Below are positions 42,198 to 52,400 of a stretch of DNA of 64,000 nt, in pieces. The stretch comes from G963666535 sp963666535 (lineage in GTDB: Bacteria > Bacillota > Clostridia > Oscillospirales > Oscillospiraceae): contig OY762913.1 in NCBI GenBank assembly GCA_963666535.1, positions 2,480,001 through 2,544,000 of the forward strand. Reading direction: 5' to 3'. The notes beneath the pieces are model-generated. The model worked only from the letters and a program-made list of their open reading frames with translations, was not told where the DNA came from and ran no database searches. A program made the position numbers and the translations under genes. Numbering within the stretch: position 1 is the first letter of the stretch; the number at the start of each line of letters is the position of its first letter.

Positions 42198-43931
42198 ATG
42201 AAGCAATTGATGCTGGGCAACGCTGCCGTTGCCCGTGGACTGTATGAAGCCGGATGCGCTGTTATTTCCAGTTATCCCGGCACTCCCAGCACCGAAATCA
42301 CAGAGGAAGCCGCAAAATACAAGGAAATTTACTGCGAATGGGCGCCCAACGAAAAGGTGGCGATGGAGGTCGCTTTCGGTGCCTGCCTTGCCGGCAAGCG
42401 CTCCTTCTGCGCCATGAAGCACGTGGGGCTGAACGTGGCGTGTGACCCGCTGTTCACCATCTCGTACACCGGGGTGAATGCCGGCATGGTGATCGGCGTT
42501 GCCGATGACGCAGGGATGCACTCCTCCCAGAATGAACAGGATTCCCGCCACCATGCCATTGCCTCTAAGCTTCCCATGCTGGATCCTTCCGATTCGGCCG
42601 AGGCGCTGGAATTCACCAAGCTTGCCTATGAACTGTCCGAACGCTTTGACACCCCGGTGCTGATTAAAATGTGCACCCGCATCTCCCACTCTCAAAGCGT
42701 TGTGGAGCCGGGTGAGCCTATGGAGGCACCCACAAAGCCCTATGAAAAAAACATCGCCAAGTATGTCATGATGCCCGGCAACGCGAAGCGCCGCCACCCG
42801 GTGGTGGAGCAGCGCACCCGCGACCTGACCGCATGGGCGGAAACCGCCTCGGTCAACCGGGTGGAACTGGGCGGCACCGCGCTTGGCATTATCACCTCCT
42901 CCACCTGCTATCAATACGCTAAGGAGGTCTTTGGCGAAACCGCCAGCATTCTCAAGCTGGGCATGGTTAACCCCTTGCCAGAAAAGCTTCTGCTTGACTT
43001 TGCCGCTAAAATGGACAAGGTCATCGTGATTGAAGAGCTGGATCCCATCATTGAAAACCACTGCAAATCACTGGGAATCAAAGTTTCGGGCAAAGATATC
43101 CTGCCCATGGAGGACGAATTTTCCCAAAACCTGATTGCCGCCCGGCTTGGTCTGCCTGAAAAGCCCAGGGTCAGTTTGGACGCAGAGATTCCCGTGCGTC
43201 CCCCCGTCATGTGCGCGGGCTGCCCCCACCGCGGCCTGTTCTACACGCTGGTTAAGAATAAAGTCACGGTTCTGGGCGACATCGGCTGCTACACCCTTGC
43301 CGCCGTGGCTCCGCTCAATGCCATGGAAATGACGGCTTGCATGGGGGCCTCCTTTTCCGCCGTCCATGGCTTCAACAAAGCACTGGGCAAGGAGAGCGAA
43401 GGCAAAACGGTAGGCGTGTTGGGCGACTCCACCTTTATGCACTCCGGCATGACCGGACTTGCCAACATCGCGTACAACGGCAGCAATTCCACCGTCATTA
43501 TCCTGGACAACTCCATCACCGGCATGACCGGCCACCAGCAAAACCCCACCACCGGCTACAATCTGCGCGGGGAGCCGGCCGGGAAAATCGATCTGGAAAC
43601 CCTCTGCCGCGCCATGGGCATTAACCGCATCGCCGTGGTCGACCCCTATGATCTTGCCGCCTGCGACAAGGTTTTGAAGGAAGAGCTTGCCGCACCGGAG
43701 CCTTCGGTGATCATCAGCCGCCGTCCCTGCGCCCTGCTGAAATATGTGAAACCTAAGGCTTCCCTTTCTGTGGACCTCCACAAGTGCAAAAGCTGCAAGG
43801 CGTGCATGAAAATCGGATGTCCCGCCCTTGCCATGAAGGACGGCAAGGCCAAGGTGGACGCCACGCTGTGCGTGGGCTGCGGCGTGTGCCAGCAGCTGTG
43901 CGCATTCGACGCATTGAAGGAGGGGAACTGA
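42198..43931 (+). CDS. iorA: Indolepyruvate ferredoxin oxidoreductase, alpha subunit
   Basis: Catalytic TPP-containing subunit oxidising aryl pyruvates (indole-, phenyl-, hydroxyphenylpyruvate) to aryl-acetyl-CoA with ferredoxin reduction; the reverse carboxylation is possible. From ATG 42198 it has 577 residues. N-terminal SSYPGTPSTEI is the pyrimidine-binding domain, GDSTFMHSGMTGLANIAYNGSN (about 410) is the TPP/Mg site, and two C-terminal [4Fe-4S] motifs are CKSCKACMKIGCPA and CVGCGVCQQLCAF. It starts 7 nt after the regulator gene, and iorB follows 2 nt after its stop. Confidence 0.95.
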   Translation: MKQLMLGNAAVARGLYEAGCAVISSYPGTPSTEITEEAAKYKEIYCEWAPNEKVAMEVAFGACLAGKRSFCAMKHVGLNVACDPLFTISYTGVNAGMVIGVADDAGMHSSQNEQDSRHHAIASKLPMLDPSDSAEALEFTKLAYELSERFDTPVLIKMCTRISHSQSVVEPGEPMEAPTKPYEKNIAKYVMMPGNAKRRHPVVEQRTRDLTAWAETASVNRVELGGTALGIITSSTCYQYAKEVFGETASILKLGMVNPLPEKLLLDFAAKMDKVIVIEELDPIIENHCKSLGIKVSGKDILPMEDEFSQNLIAARLGLPEKPRVSLDAEIPVRPPVMCAGCPHRGLFYTLVKNKVTVLGDIGCYTLAAVAPLNAMEMTACMGASFSAVHGFNKALGKESEGKTVGVLGDSTFMHSGMTGLANIAYNGSNSTVIILDNSITGMTGHQQNPTTGYNLRGEPAGKIDLETLCRAMGINRIAVVDPYDLAACDKVLKEELAAPEPSVIISRRPCALLKYVKPKASLSVDLHKCKSCKACMKIGCPALAMKDGKAKVDATLCVGCGVCQQLCAFDALKEGN

Positions 43932-43933
43932 CT

Positions 43934-44503
43934 ATGACCACCAGTATTATGATTGTGGGCGTGGGCGGGCAAGGCTCCCTTCTCGCCAGCAAACTGCTCG
44001 GGCGTATCCTGCTCGATCAGGACTACGATGTGAAGGTATCCGAAGTACACGGCATGAGCCAACGCGGGGGCAGTGTTGTCACCTATGTCCGCTTTGGCGA
44101 CAAGGTATACTCCCCCGTCATCGACAAAGGCGAGGCCGACTTCATTGTCTCCTTCGAGCTGCTGGAAGCCGCACGCTATGTGGAATTTCTGAAGCCGGGC
44201 GGGCGCGTTGTGGTAAGCGAGCAGCAGATTGATCCCATGCCCGTCATCACAGGTGCTGCTGCATACCCCCAACATTTAGTCCAGAAGATGACATCGCTGG
44301 GTCTGCAGGTGGACGCCATGGACGCGCTGTCGCTGGCGCAGCAGGCAGGCTCCGCGAAGGCGGTGAACATCGTACTGATGGGACGCCTGTCCCGCTATTT
44401 CGATTTTCCTGTGGAAACGTGGGAAAAAGCCATTGACGCCTGTGTACCGCCGAAATTCTTGGAGCTAAACAAGAAAGCCTTTGCCCTGGGCAGAGGTCTG
44501 TAA
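43934..44503 (+). CDS. iorB: Indolepyruvate ferredoxin oxidoreductase, beta subunit
   Basis: Small gamma-type subunit of the 2-oxoacid:ferredoxin oxidoreductase, 189 residues. The N-terminal VGVGGQGSLLAS loop and SEVHGMSQRGGSV are the hallmark motifs for the CoA-binding region of this family. ATG 43934 follows GGAGGGG at the end of iorA. It forms a dimer with IorA, and the pair is cytoplasmic and oxygen-sensitive. Confidence 0.95.
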   Translation: MTTSIMIVGVGGQGSLLASKLLGRILLDQDYDVKVSEVHGMSQRGGSVVTYVRFGDKVYSPVIDKGEADFIVSFELLEAARYVEFLKPGGRVVVSEQQIDPMPVITGAAAYPQHLVQKMTSLGLQVDAMDALSLAQQAGSAKAVNIVLMGRLSRYFDFPVETWEKAIDACVPPKFLELNKKAFALGRGL

Positions 44504-44530
44504 GAAATCCAAAAGAGAGGACTGAGCTTA

Positions 44531-45835
44531 ATGGAGCGTTACTATCAACCGAAATTTGAGACCATGCCTGTGGAAGAGATCAAAAAGCTTCAGAGCGAGC
44601 GTTTGGTCAAGCAAGTGCGCCATGCCTATAACAACGTAGAATTTTATCGCAACCTGTGCAAAGAAAACGGAATTTCTCCCGACGACATCCACGGCGTTGA
44701 GGATCTGCACAAGCTGCCCTTTACCTATAAAAAGGACTTGCGGGACACCTATCCGTACGGCCTGTTTGCCGTGCCCATGAAGGATGTGGTGCGGCTGCAC
44801 GCCTCCTCCGGCACCACCGGCAAGCAAATTGTGGTGGGCTACACCCAAGAGGATTTGGACATCTGGGACGACGTTGTGGCCCGCGCCATCGTGGCGGCAG
44901 GCGGTACCGACGAAGATATCATCCATGTTTCCTATGGCTACGGACTGTTCACCGGCGGCCTCGGACTGGATGGCGGCGCAAAAAAGCTGGGCGCCACCGC
45001 TATCCCCGTCTCTTCGGGCAACACCAAGCGGCAAATTACAATTTTGCAGGACTTCGGCTCCACCATTCTGGCCTGCACCCCCTCCTACGCCGCGTTTCTG
45101 GGAGAAACCCTGCAGGAAATGGGACTGACTCCGGACGACATCAGCCTGAAGTCGGGCATTTTCGGCGCCGAGGCATGGACGGAGGAAATGCGCCGGGATA
45201 TCGAGCAGAAGCTGGGCATCAAAGCCTATGACATTTATGGTCTGACCGAAATCATCGGTCCCGGCGTGGCCTTTGAGTGCTCGGCGCAGGGCGGCATGCA
45301 CGTCAATGAGGACCACTTCATCGTGGAGATCATTGATCCCGACACCGGCGAGGTTCTTCCCGATGGCACGCAAGGGGAGCTCGTATTCTCCTGCATCACC
45401 CGCAAAGCCTTTCCCCTGCTGCGCTACCGCACGCGGGACGTGGGTGTAATTCATCGGGATACCTGCTCCTGCGGGCGCACCTTTCTCAAAATGAGCAAGC
45501 CCATGGGCCGCACCGACGATATGCTGATCATTCGCGGTGTGAATGTGTTCCCCTCGCAGATCGAAACGGTACTGATGGAGCACGGGTACTCCTCCAACTA
45601 TCAAATTGTGGTCGGCCGGGTCAACAACACCGACACGTTAGACATCAATGTAGAGATGTCGCCGGAAAATTTCTCCGACACGGTTAAGGCCGTCTCCGGT
45701 AAGGAGGCAGAGCTGGTCGGCGCCCTGAAAAGCCTGCTTGGCATCGCCGCCACGGTCCATTTGGTGGCACCCAAAAGCATCGAGCGCAGCACCGGCAAGG
45801 CCGTACGCGTCATCGACAATCGCAAGCTGCACTGA
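44531..45835 (+). CDS. paaK: Phenylacetate-CoA ligase
   Basis: AMP-forming ligase making phenylacetyl-CoA and related aryl-acetyl-CoA esters, 434 residues. HASSGTTGKQIVVGYT (about 91) is the phosphate loop, DIYGLTEIIGPG (about 236) the adenylate motif, and the C-terminal catalytic Lys is in ERSTGKAVRV (about 425). Together with IorAB it allows uptake of aryl acids for reductive synthesis of aryl pyruvates, as known in anaerobic archaea, or ATP-linked steps in fermentation. It lies 27 nt after iorB. Confidence 0.94.
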   Translation: MERYYQPKFETMPVEEIKKLQSERLVKQVRHAYNNVEFYRNLCKENGISPDDIHGVEDLHKLPFTYKKDLRDTYPYGLFAVPMKDVVRLHASSGTTGKQIVVGYTQEDLDIWDDVVARAIVAAGGTDEDIIHVSYGYGLFTGGLGLDGGAKKLGATAIPVSSGNTKRQITILQDFGSTILACTPSYAAFLGETLQEMGLTPDDISLKSGIFGAEAWTEEMRRDIEQKLGIKAYDIYGLTEIIGPGVAFECSAQGGMHVNEDHFIVEIIDPDTGEVLPDGTQGELVFSCITRKAFPLLRYRTRDVGVIHRDTCSCGRTFLKMSKPMGRTDDMLIIRGVNVFPSQIETVLMEHGYSSNYQIVVGRVNNTDTLDINVEMSPENFSDTVKAVSGKEAELVGALKSLLGIAATVHLVAPKSIERSTGKAVRVIDNRKLH

Positions 45836-45853
45836 GAAAGGTAGGGGTTTATT

Positions 45854-46285
45854 ATGACGGTCAATCAGATCTCTGTTTTTATGGAAAACAAGCCCGGCAC
45901 ACTGGTCGAGATCATCTCGGTTCTGGCGCAGCATAAAATTGATCTGCGGGCGCTGTCCGTGGCAGACACCAAGGAATTCGGCATCCTACGCCTCATTGTG
46001 GGCGACGCTGCGAACACAGAACGCGTTTTGCGGGACGCGGGCATGGTCGTTACCGTCACTCCTGTTTTGGCGGTGGCGCTGGCCGATCAACCCGGCAGCC
46101 TCGCTCCCGTTCTGAAAATTCTCAATGACGAAGGCATCAGTCTGGAATACGCCTATGCCTTTACGGCACGGTGTGCCAACAGCGCCTATATGATCTTCCG
46201 CGTTGCCGACAACGACAGGGCCGTAAGCGCCCTGACCACACACGGGGTCAAATTGGCCTCTCAGTCTGAACTGGATCAGCTATAA
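45854..46285 (+). CDS. Tandem ACT-domain protein
   Basis: A 143-residue amino-acid-binding regulatory protein with two ACT domains (about 2-68 and 72-140; opening motifs ISVFMENKPGTLVEI and LAVALADQPGSLAPV). Such proteins commonly accompany PaaK and IorAB and may sense aromatic amino acids, possibly controlling the ligase or the oxidoreductase. It is 18 nt downstream of paaK. Confidence 0.9.
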   Translation: MTVNQISVFMENKPGTLVEIISVLAQHKIDLRALSVADTKEFGILRLIVGDAANTERVLRDAGMVVTVTPVLAVALADQPGSLAPVLKILNDEGISLEYAYAFTARCANSAYMIFRVADNDRAVSALTTHGVKLASQSELDQL

Positions 46286-46292
46286 CTATGAC

Positions 46293-46329
46293 GCAAAGGA
46301 CTGCATCACAACACGATGGAGTCCTTTGC
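46293..46329 (+). other. RNA hairpin between the ACT and HD genes
   Basis: GCAAAGGACT pairs with AGTCCTTTGC (46293-46302/46320-46329), with an inner CATC/GATG stem. No T-run follows, so it is not a standard terminator. Its arms repeat the AAAGGACT/AGTCCTTT theme of the hairpins at 37918 and 40034. Confidence 0.5.
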
Positions 46330-46350
46330 CTATCTGAGAGGGATCAAAGT

Positions 46351-46854
46351 ATGGATCATAAGCTGTCGTTACTAATAGACCGGATGATTGACTTCTATGC
46401 GGGAGATGCCAAACGCATCCAGCACTTTATCAAGGTACACGCCTTTGCTTCCCACATTGGAATCGCCGAGGGGCTGGACACGCAGACTCAGCTTACGCTG
46501 GAAGCTGCCGCTCTCGTCCATGACATCGGCATCAAACCCGCTGAGGAGAAGTACGGCCAGTGCGGTGGCAAGCTGCAGGAGCAGGAGGGACCGCCCGCGG
46601 CAGAGGTAATGCTGCAGACGCTTGACTTTGAGTCAGCTCTGATCCAGCGGGTTTGCTTTCTTGTGGGGCATCACCACACCTACAGCGACATGAGCGGGAT
46701 GGATTATCAAATTCTGGTTGAATCGGACTTTTTAGTCAATTTATACGAGGACGCCCTTCCGCCCGAGGCGGCCAGCGCTGCCTATACAAAGATTTTCCGC
46801 ACCGAGCATGGAAAACTCTTGTGCCGGCAAATGTTTGGCATGACCGAAAAATAG
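46351..46854 (+). CDS. HD domain phosphohydrolase
   Basis: A 167-residue stand-alone HD-domain protein with the metal-binding set HAFASHIGIAEG, LVHDIGIKP (about 70) and GHHHTYSD (about 110). It has no partner domain and its substrate is unknown; nucleotide phosphohydrolase activity is usual for this fold. ATG 46351 is 8 nt after GAGAGGG. It ends the ior operon ahead of a convergent hairpin. Confidence 0.85.
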   Translation: MDHKLSLLIDRMIDFYAGDAKRIQHFIKVHAFASHIGIAEGLDTQTQLTLEAAALVHDIGIKPAEEKYGQCGGKLQEQEGPPAAEVMLQTLDFESALIQRVCFLVGHHHTYSDMSGMDYQILVESDFLVNLYEDALPPEAASAAYTKIFRTEHGKLLCRQMFGMTEK

Positions 46855-46860
46855 AAGCGA

Positions 46861-46906
46861 CGAGACCGGCGGGATGGCTCAGCAATGAGTCATCCCGCCG
46901 GTCTCG
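46861..46906. terminator. Convergent hairpin after the HD gene and the aminotransferase gene
   Basis: A 16-bp stem, CGAGACCGGCGGGATG with its complement (46861-46876/46891-46906), lies between the two convergent stop codons. T-runs are short on both sides (ATTTTT on the minus strand begins 8 nt after the stem), so termination efficiency is uncertain. Confidence 0.6.
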
Positions 46907-46928
46907 TCTCGTAAAAATTCGATTTATC

Positions 46929-48113
46929 TCAGCGATAGAGTTTTGCCAGTTTTTCAAAGGCCGGCAGCGCCCGTTCAATCCGCTCGGTTGGCACGCAATA
47001 GGACAGGCGGAAGTGGCCCGGGCAGCCGAACCCGTCACCCGGCACCAGCAGCAGATCGTGCTCCTTTGCCCGCTCGCTGAATGCCGTGGCATCCGCCTCC
47101 AGCGAACGCGGAAACAGGTAGAACGTTCCCTTTGGCTCCACGCAGTGGAACCCCATCTGCGACAGGCTGTCCAACAGCAACCGGCGGTTTGCGGCGTATA
47201 CAGACAGGTCGGCGGTTTGTTCACAGCAGCTTGCCGCCACCCGCTGGAACAGGCTGGGGGCATTGACATATCCCAGGATGCGCCCCGCACCTGCGATAGC
47301 GGCGTAAACCAGTTCCGCGTCCCGCATCTCCGCCGGCACCAACACATAGCCAATGCGCTCGCCGGGTAGGGACAGGGACTTGCTGTAGGAGTAACATACC
47401 AGGGTATTGGCATAGAAATCGGGCACCCAAGGCACCTGTGTCCCATCATAAACAATCTCGCGGTACGGTTCGTCAGAGACGATATAGATGGGATGCCCGT
47501 ATTTTTTCGACCGATGACGGAGAATCTCCGCAAGCTTCTGGATGGTAGCTTCGGAATACACCGCGCCGGACGGATTGTTGGGGGTGTTGATGATCACGCC
47601 CTTGGTGTGCTCATTGATGGCGTTCTCGAAGGCGGTAAAGTCAATTTGAAAGCCCTCAGTCTCTGGCGGAATCACCACCATTTTGGCACCGGCGCCCCTT
47701 AAAAACACACCATATTCCGGGAAAAAGGGCGCAAACACGATAAACTCATCGCCTGGGCAGGTCAGACCATGAAAGCAGCAGCACAGAGCCGCCGCCGCCC
47801 CCATGGTCAAATACAGTTCATTTTCTGTATACTTGGTTCCAAATCGGCGGTTCAGCGACTGCGCCAATATTTTTCGCACTTCGGCGTCGCCCTGCGCGCT
47901 GGTGTACCCGTGCAGCAGCACAGGATCCTCCTGCCGCAGCAGACGGATGGCTGTTTCATTCACGCTCTCGGGGGCCGGAACGCTGGGGTTCCCGATGGAA
48001 AAGTCAAACACATTCTTTTCGCCCACCAGGGCGGCGCGCTGCTTCCCAAATTCAAACAACTCCCGAATTGCCGAGCGGGCGGTTCCCAGCTCTACCATTT
48101 TCTCTGGTAACAT
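46929..48113 (-). CDS. Class I/II aminotransferase
   Basis: PLP aminotransferase, 394 residues, start ATG 48113 behind GGGAGAGA. Motifs are NTPNNPSGAVYSE (cofactor phosphate and Asn), VSDEPYREIVYDG (Asp-x-x-Tyr) and the PLP lysine in CYSYSKSLSLPGERIGY (about 239). It resembles aspartate/aromatic-type aminotransferases of clostridia. Its location next to the ior-paaK operon, though convergent with it, suggests it feeds aryl pyruvates into IorAB; substrate range is inferred, not shown. Confidence 0.88.
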   Translation of the reverse strand: MLPEKMVELGTARSAIRELFEFGKQRAALVGEKNVFDFSIGNPSVPAPESVNETAIRLLRQEDPVLLHGYTSAQGDAEVRKILAQSLNRRFGTKYTENELYLTMGAAAALCCCFHGLTCPGDEFIVFAPFFPEYGVFLRGAGAKMVVIPPETEGFQIDFTAFENAINEHTKGVIINTPNNPSGAVYSEATIQKLAEILRHRSKKYGHPIYIVSDEPYREIVYDGTQVPWVPDFYANTLVCYSYSKSLSLPGERIGYVLVPAEMRDAELVYAAIAGAGRILGYVNAPSLFQRVAASCCEQTADLSVYAANRRLLLDSLSQMGFHCVEPKGTFYLFPRSLEADATAFSERAKEHDLLLVPGDGFGCPGHFRLSYCVPTERIERALPAFEKLAKLYR

Positions 48114-48142
48114 ACTACTCTCTCCCTTTTCTTTCTCTATGT

Positions 48143-49243
48143 TCATTCCGGCGTCCGCGCCACATGGGCCGCCTGCTTGATCAGCAGCCCAAACATGCGA
48201 GACAGGTTATCCCGCGTTTGCTTATCCTGCTTTTTCAGGGCACCGATCATAGCTGTAACGGTCTTTAACTTGTTGGCCGTTAAGTCAGTCAACGTTTTCG
48301 CGCGCGAAGACTCCAAGAGATCGAAGACAGCCTGGGTAAATTCCCGGCGCTGCTCCTCATCCAATTGCTCCACCCATCCATTCAGGGTGCGATCCATGTA
48401 CCGTCCGCCTCCGGACACCGTATCCATGTTGATAAACTGATTTCCCATCACTTCCCAGGTAAAGCCATCGTGCTGGAGTAATCCTATGCTGCCACTGCGC
48501 ACAATTTCGTATTCCTCCTCATGCTCCATCAGCATTCCCACCAAGGAGGACTGGGGCAGCAGCGTCCGGATACGGCCGCGGATGTTTTCGTAATTCTTCT
48601 GGTTTAGGACCGACTGCCGGAAGCCGGGGCCATCGTTATTATAAACCTCTAAAATTCGTTTTTGGATTCTGGGTCCACAGGACATGGCGGAAAAAACCGC
48701 CAAATTTCCGCCCTTCGAGTGCCCGCCAATGCGCAGCTTATCCCGGCATGCGGCAGCGGTCTTCACGAGGTATTCCAGTGCATCCCGCTGGGCGGGTACA
48801 AAGGCCGAAAAGCTCATATTAAAGTTTTCCTTCCAGCCCACCAGCGTATCGTCGGTACCCCGATACGCCACATAGCGCGTACCGTCGCCAAGGTGAAAGG
48901 TGACCGCCGAAAACTGTTTTTCCTCTTTGTCGTCAATATGATTGGCATAGGCGGAGAGTCCTACATTTTGATACCTTGCACACAGAGCCGCTTCCGCCAG
49001 CAATTGTGGGATCTGGCTGGGAACCAGCATGCCCATGCGGTTTTTCCGTTCGTTTTCGTGAGCCTGCGCGTATTGCTGGGCCACTTCGCCCAGCGGCACA
49101 ACCGCCGCAGGCTCCGGCAGTACGATACCGCTCAGATCCAAATAGGCCAGCATGGAACACAGCAGGTTATCCACTTCATTGAAGGGTGCACTGCGAAAAT
49201 GCAGGTCGCCCCGCCACTGGATATAGTCAAAAAGGTTTGTCAT
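48143..49243 (-). CDS. DUF2974 (Mbeg1-like) alpha/beta hydrolase
   Basis: A 366-residue protein from ATG 49243 (AGGAGG upstream). N-terminal FDYIQWRGDLHFRSAPFNEVDNLL is the family's opening block, AYRGTDDTLVGWKENFNM follows and GGHSKGGNLA (about 190) holds the Ser nucleophile of a lipase-like fold. DUF2974 proteins are abundant in Firmicutes; substrates are unknown. There is no secretion signal. It is followed 30 nt later by the aminotransferase gene on the same strand, so co-transcription is possible. Confidence 0.85.
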   Translation of the reverse strand: MTNLFDYIQWRGDLHFRSAPFNEVDNLLCSMLAYLDLSGIVLPEPAAVVPLGEVAQQYAQAHENERKNRMGMLVPSQIPQLLAEAALCARYQNVGLSAYANHIDDKEEKQFSAVTFHLGDGTRYVAYRGTDDTLVGWKENFNMSFSAFVPAQRDALEYLVKTAAACRDKLRIGGHSKGGNLAVFSAMSCGPRIQKRILEVYNNDGPGFRQSVLNQKNYENIRGRIRTLLPQSSLVGMLMEHEEEYEIVRSGSIGLLQHDGFTWEVMGNQFINMDTVSGGGRYMDRTLNGWVEQLDEEQRREFTQAVFDLLESSRAKTLTDLTANKLKTVTAMIGALKKQDKQTRDNLSRMFGLLIKQAAHVARTPE

Positions 49244-49420
49244 CTCGCTCCCTCCTGCCGCGTTTCCCTGTTGTACCACAGCCGTATGGCATTTTGGTGC
49301 ATGGTTCATGATTCTGCGCTGCCCCGCATGCCCAGCGAAAAGCAGACAGGTTCACGACCATATTTTTTGAGTATTGTACCATACTTTTTCCCAAATGTCA
49401 TGTCGTATTAACGGAATAAA

Positions 49421-49456
49421 CACCGGTTGAGGCTCTAGCTCAACCGGTGTTTTTTG
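49421..49456. terminator. Terminator after the multi-domain signalling gene
   Basis: CACCGGTTGAG pairs with CTCAACCGGTG (49421-49431/49439-49449). It is flanked by TGTTTTTT on the plus strand and TGTTTATT on the minus strand. It lies about 30 nt past the stop of the long gene ending at 49477. Confidence 0.75.
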
Positions 49457-49476
49457 GTGCGTTTTATACCGGCTAA

Positions 49477-52400
49477 TCAGTCGGTTCCGTCCTCGCTGCC
49501 TTGAGACGTGACCGGATTTTTGTACCCGTCCACGTCCTGAGCAGTTCCAACCACTTTCACGCATGTTCCGCTCGCATTGCGAATCGCGGTATAACAAACC
49601 CGCTTCCAGCGGTATCCGTTTGCTGTGAGCAGTCTGACATCAGCAGTGGCCGTGGATGCACCATCATCGATCTTTTTGTGGAGTTCTAAGAATGCAGGGG
49701 CATCCTCCGGGTGCACCTGCTTCTCCTTCACTGCGTGTAAGGGGCTATCTGTAATGCAAGACGGCAGATTCAGTTCCAGCCGCATCCGCTTGTTCAGGAG
49801 CACGCTGTGAGAATCCGGGTAATACTCCCAATACTCCATACCAGCATGACCCATGGCCGCCAGCAACGAAGCTTCATTCTCCCGCAGCTTGTCCTTCGCC
49901 TTCTCCCGCTCCGTAACATCTGACATGATGACCAGAAGCTGAGGTGTCGCGCCCTCCTCCCCGTGCATTAATGATGCGTGGCAGGACAGCCACATTAGTC
50001 TTCCATCACGCCGGATCGCGCGGTAAGTATGGGAATAGTAGATTTCTCCGCTCTCCAAAGCACGCCCAATGGCCGCTTGAACACCCAGTCTATCTTCCTC
50101 GAAAACAGTATCCCAAGTGTCGGACACTTCTTCTTCAAATAGTTGCTTGGTATAACCCAACAGCTTGTAGTATTGGTCATTGGCAAAACAAATGGTTCGC
50201 TTATTGTCTACCTTAAATATGACAATTCCACCATTCACGCTCTGGATCATGGTGTTCATCCGCTCTGCGGTTTCGCGCAGGGACAGCTCTGTACACTTTT
50301 CTTCGTTGATATCATTGATGGTTACAATAACAAACAACACCGTTCCATCCTCAGCGTGGATATAGCTCTCTGCAAAACGGCACCAATGATAGCCGCCCCT
50401 TTTCATGGCCAGACGCACCTCAAAGGCTCCGTCATTCTGGGCGTCTTTTGCAAGGTGCTGGCGCACTAAGTTTCCTACCGCTTCCATATCATCAGGATGA
50501 AACGCAGCCGCCCAGTCATACTCGCCGTTATTAATCCGATCAGGAGGGATGGTACTCAGGACATAGCCATCCCACTCCCCCTCCACATGAAAGTCTCCTC
50601 GTATTGTATCCCATTCCATCACAATGGTGTTGGATCGCCTGACCAAAATCCGATAGCGCATCTGCTCCTCACTGATACGCTGATGGCGCAGCACATGGTC
50701 GGTAATATCCTGAAGTCCAATGAAATACACAGAGTGGTTCGTCTTGCCGCCCAGATAGCGGATGATGGTATCCAGATACATGAGATGCCCGTCACTGTGG
50801 TAATACCGCACCACCACCCCCGACGGCGTGCCACTTTCCCGCACTTTCCGCAGCGTTTCAAGCATTTTTTCCTGATCTTCCGGATCGATCTGCTCCATAA
50901 ATGCCATGGCGTAATCCGAATGGGTCGTGGCATCAATTCCCAAAAGGTCGTAATAGCCGCGATTAACACGCACGGCCTCCAGCGAACCATTCACCAACTC
51001 ATACAGGCCAACACCGCCCACCGCCGTCTCCAGCGTAGCCGTCACCAGCTGGTTATCGCTCAATAGCAGGTCAAAATCCGGTTCTTCCTGCCTGGCAGGG
51101 GCAGCCTCAGCCATGGGCCGCATTTCTTTCATCAGAAACTCGTCAAACTGCTCAACAGGCATCGGTTCCGCATAGCAGCGGCCCTGCGCCCAATCGCAGC
51201 CAATGCCGGCAAGCAACACAAGCTGTTCGGTGGTCTCCACCCGCTTTGCGGTGACAGGTATATTAAGCCAACGAGCCATACGAAGAACGGACATAAGCAT
51301 GGTTCTAGCTTTACCGCCGTCGTCATAGTCCGAAAGGCACTTCATATCTACCTTCATTCCATTTAATGGGATGTCCCGCAGTGTGCTAAAGGAGGGACAG
51401 CCATCACAAAAACTGTCCATGATGATTTTAATGCCCGCTTTTTGCAGCCGCTGCACCGTGGAAAGCAGCTGCTGGGGGCTATCGTGATATGCCGTTTCCG
51501 CGATTTCTATGCAGCACAGCTCCGGCGAAAGGCCGTATTTTTGAATGGGTGCCAGCAAATCGTTGCAAACGTCGGGGTTATACAGACTGGTACGCGACAT
51601 ATTCACGGAAATAGGAAGATCGGGTTTTCCAGCCTCCCGCCGCTCCTTTTGCCACCAGCATGCCTTCTCCCAAACATAGCGATCCAACTGTGCTACAAGG
51701 CCGCTTTCTTCAAACAGCGGCAGGAAAACACCCGGCAGGAGCATCCCTTTTCGGGGATGGTTCCAGCGTACCAGCGCCTCAGCTCCGACGGGTCTGCCCT
51801 GCGCATAACTGCAGATAGGCTGAAAGAAAATTTCGAATTGACAAGCGTCCAGGGCTGTACCCATCTCGCTTCTGATTTCCTGCTCCTGCAGCATCGCTTC
51901 CCGCAGGGAACTATCATAAACTGCACTGTGCCGCTGAAAGCTACCTTTGACCGTCTGCAGGGCCAGGTTTGCTCTGTCACACATTTGAACCACGGGGACG
52001 GTCACATCATCGATCTCATAGATCCCCGCAGTGATCTCGATTCCATGGCTGACCCCGACACCTGCCAATCCGTTTTTCACCTGTTTCATCAGCCGGTCAA
52101 TCTCCAGAAATTCCTTTGGGAAACAAGTGGCAAAATGATCGTTAACCAGCCGCCCGCAAGTCCCCAATGCCGGCAGCGACCGACTGAGCGTGTTTGCCAT
52201 TGCAAGTAAAACTTCATCGCCGGCCTTCTGCCCGTATAGATCGTTGATCAGTTTAAACTGTTCGATATTCCAGCGGATCAGGACATACCGCGTATCGCTG
52301 TCGGAGGCAGCCAGTTCCTGTGTCAGACGGCAAAATGTCATTTTATTGTGGATGCCGGTTAATTCGTCAAACTCCGCCTGATAGCGAAGCCGCTCGGTTG

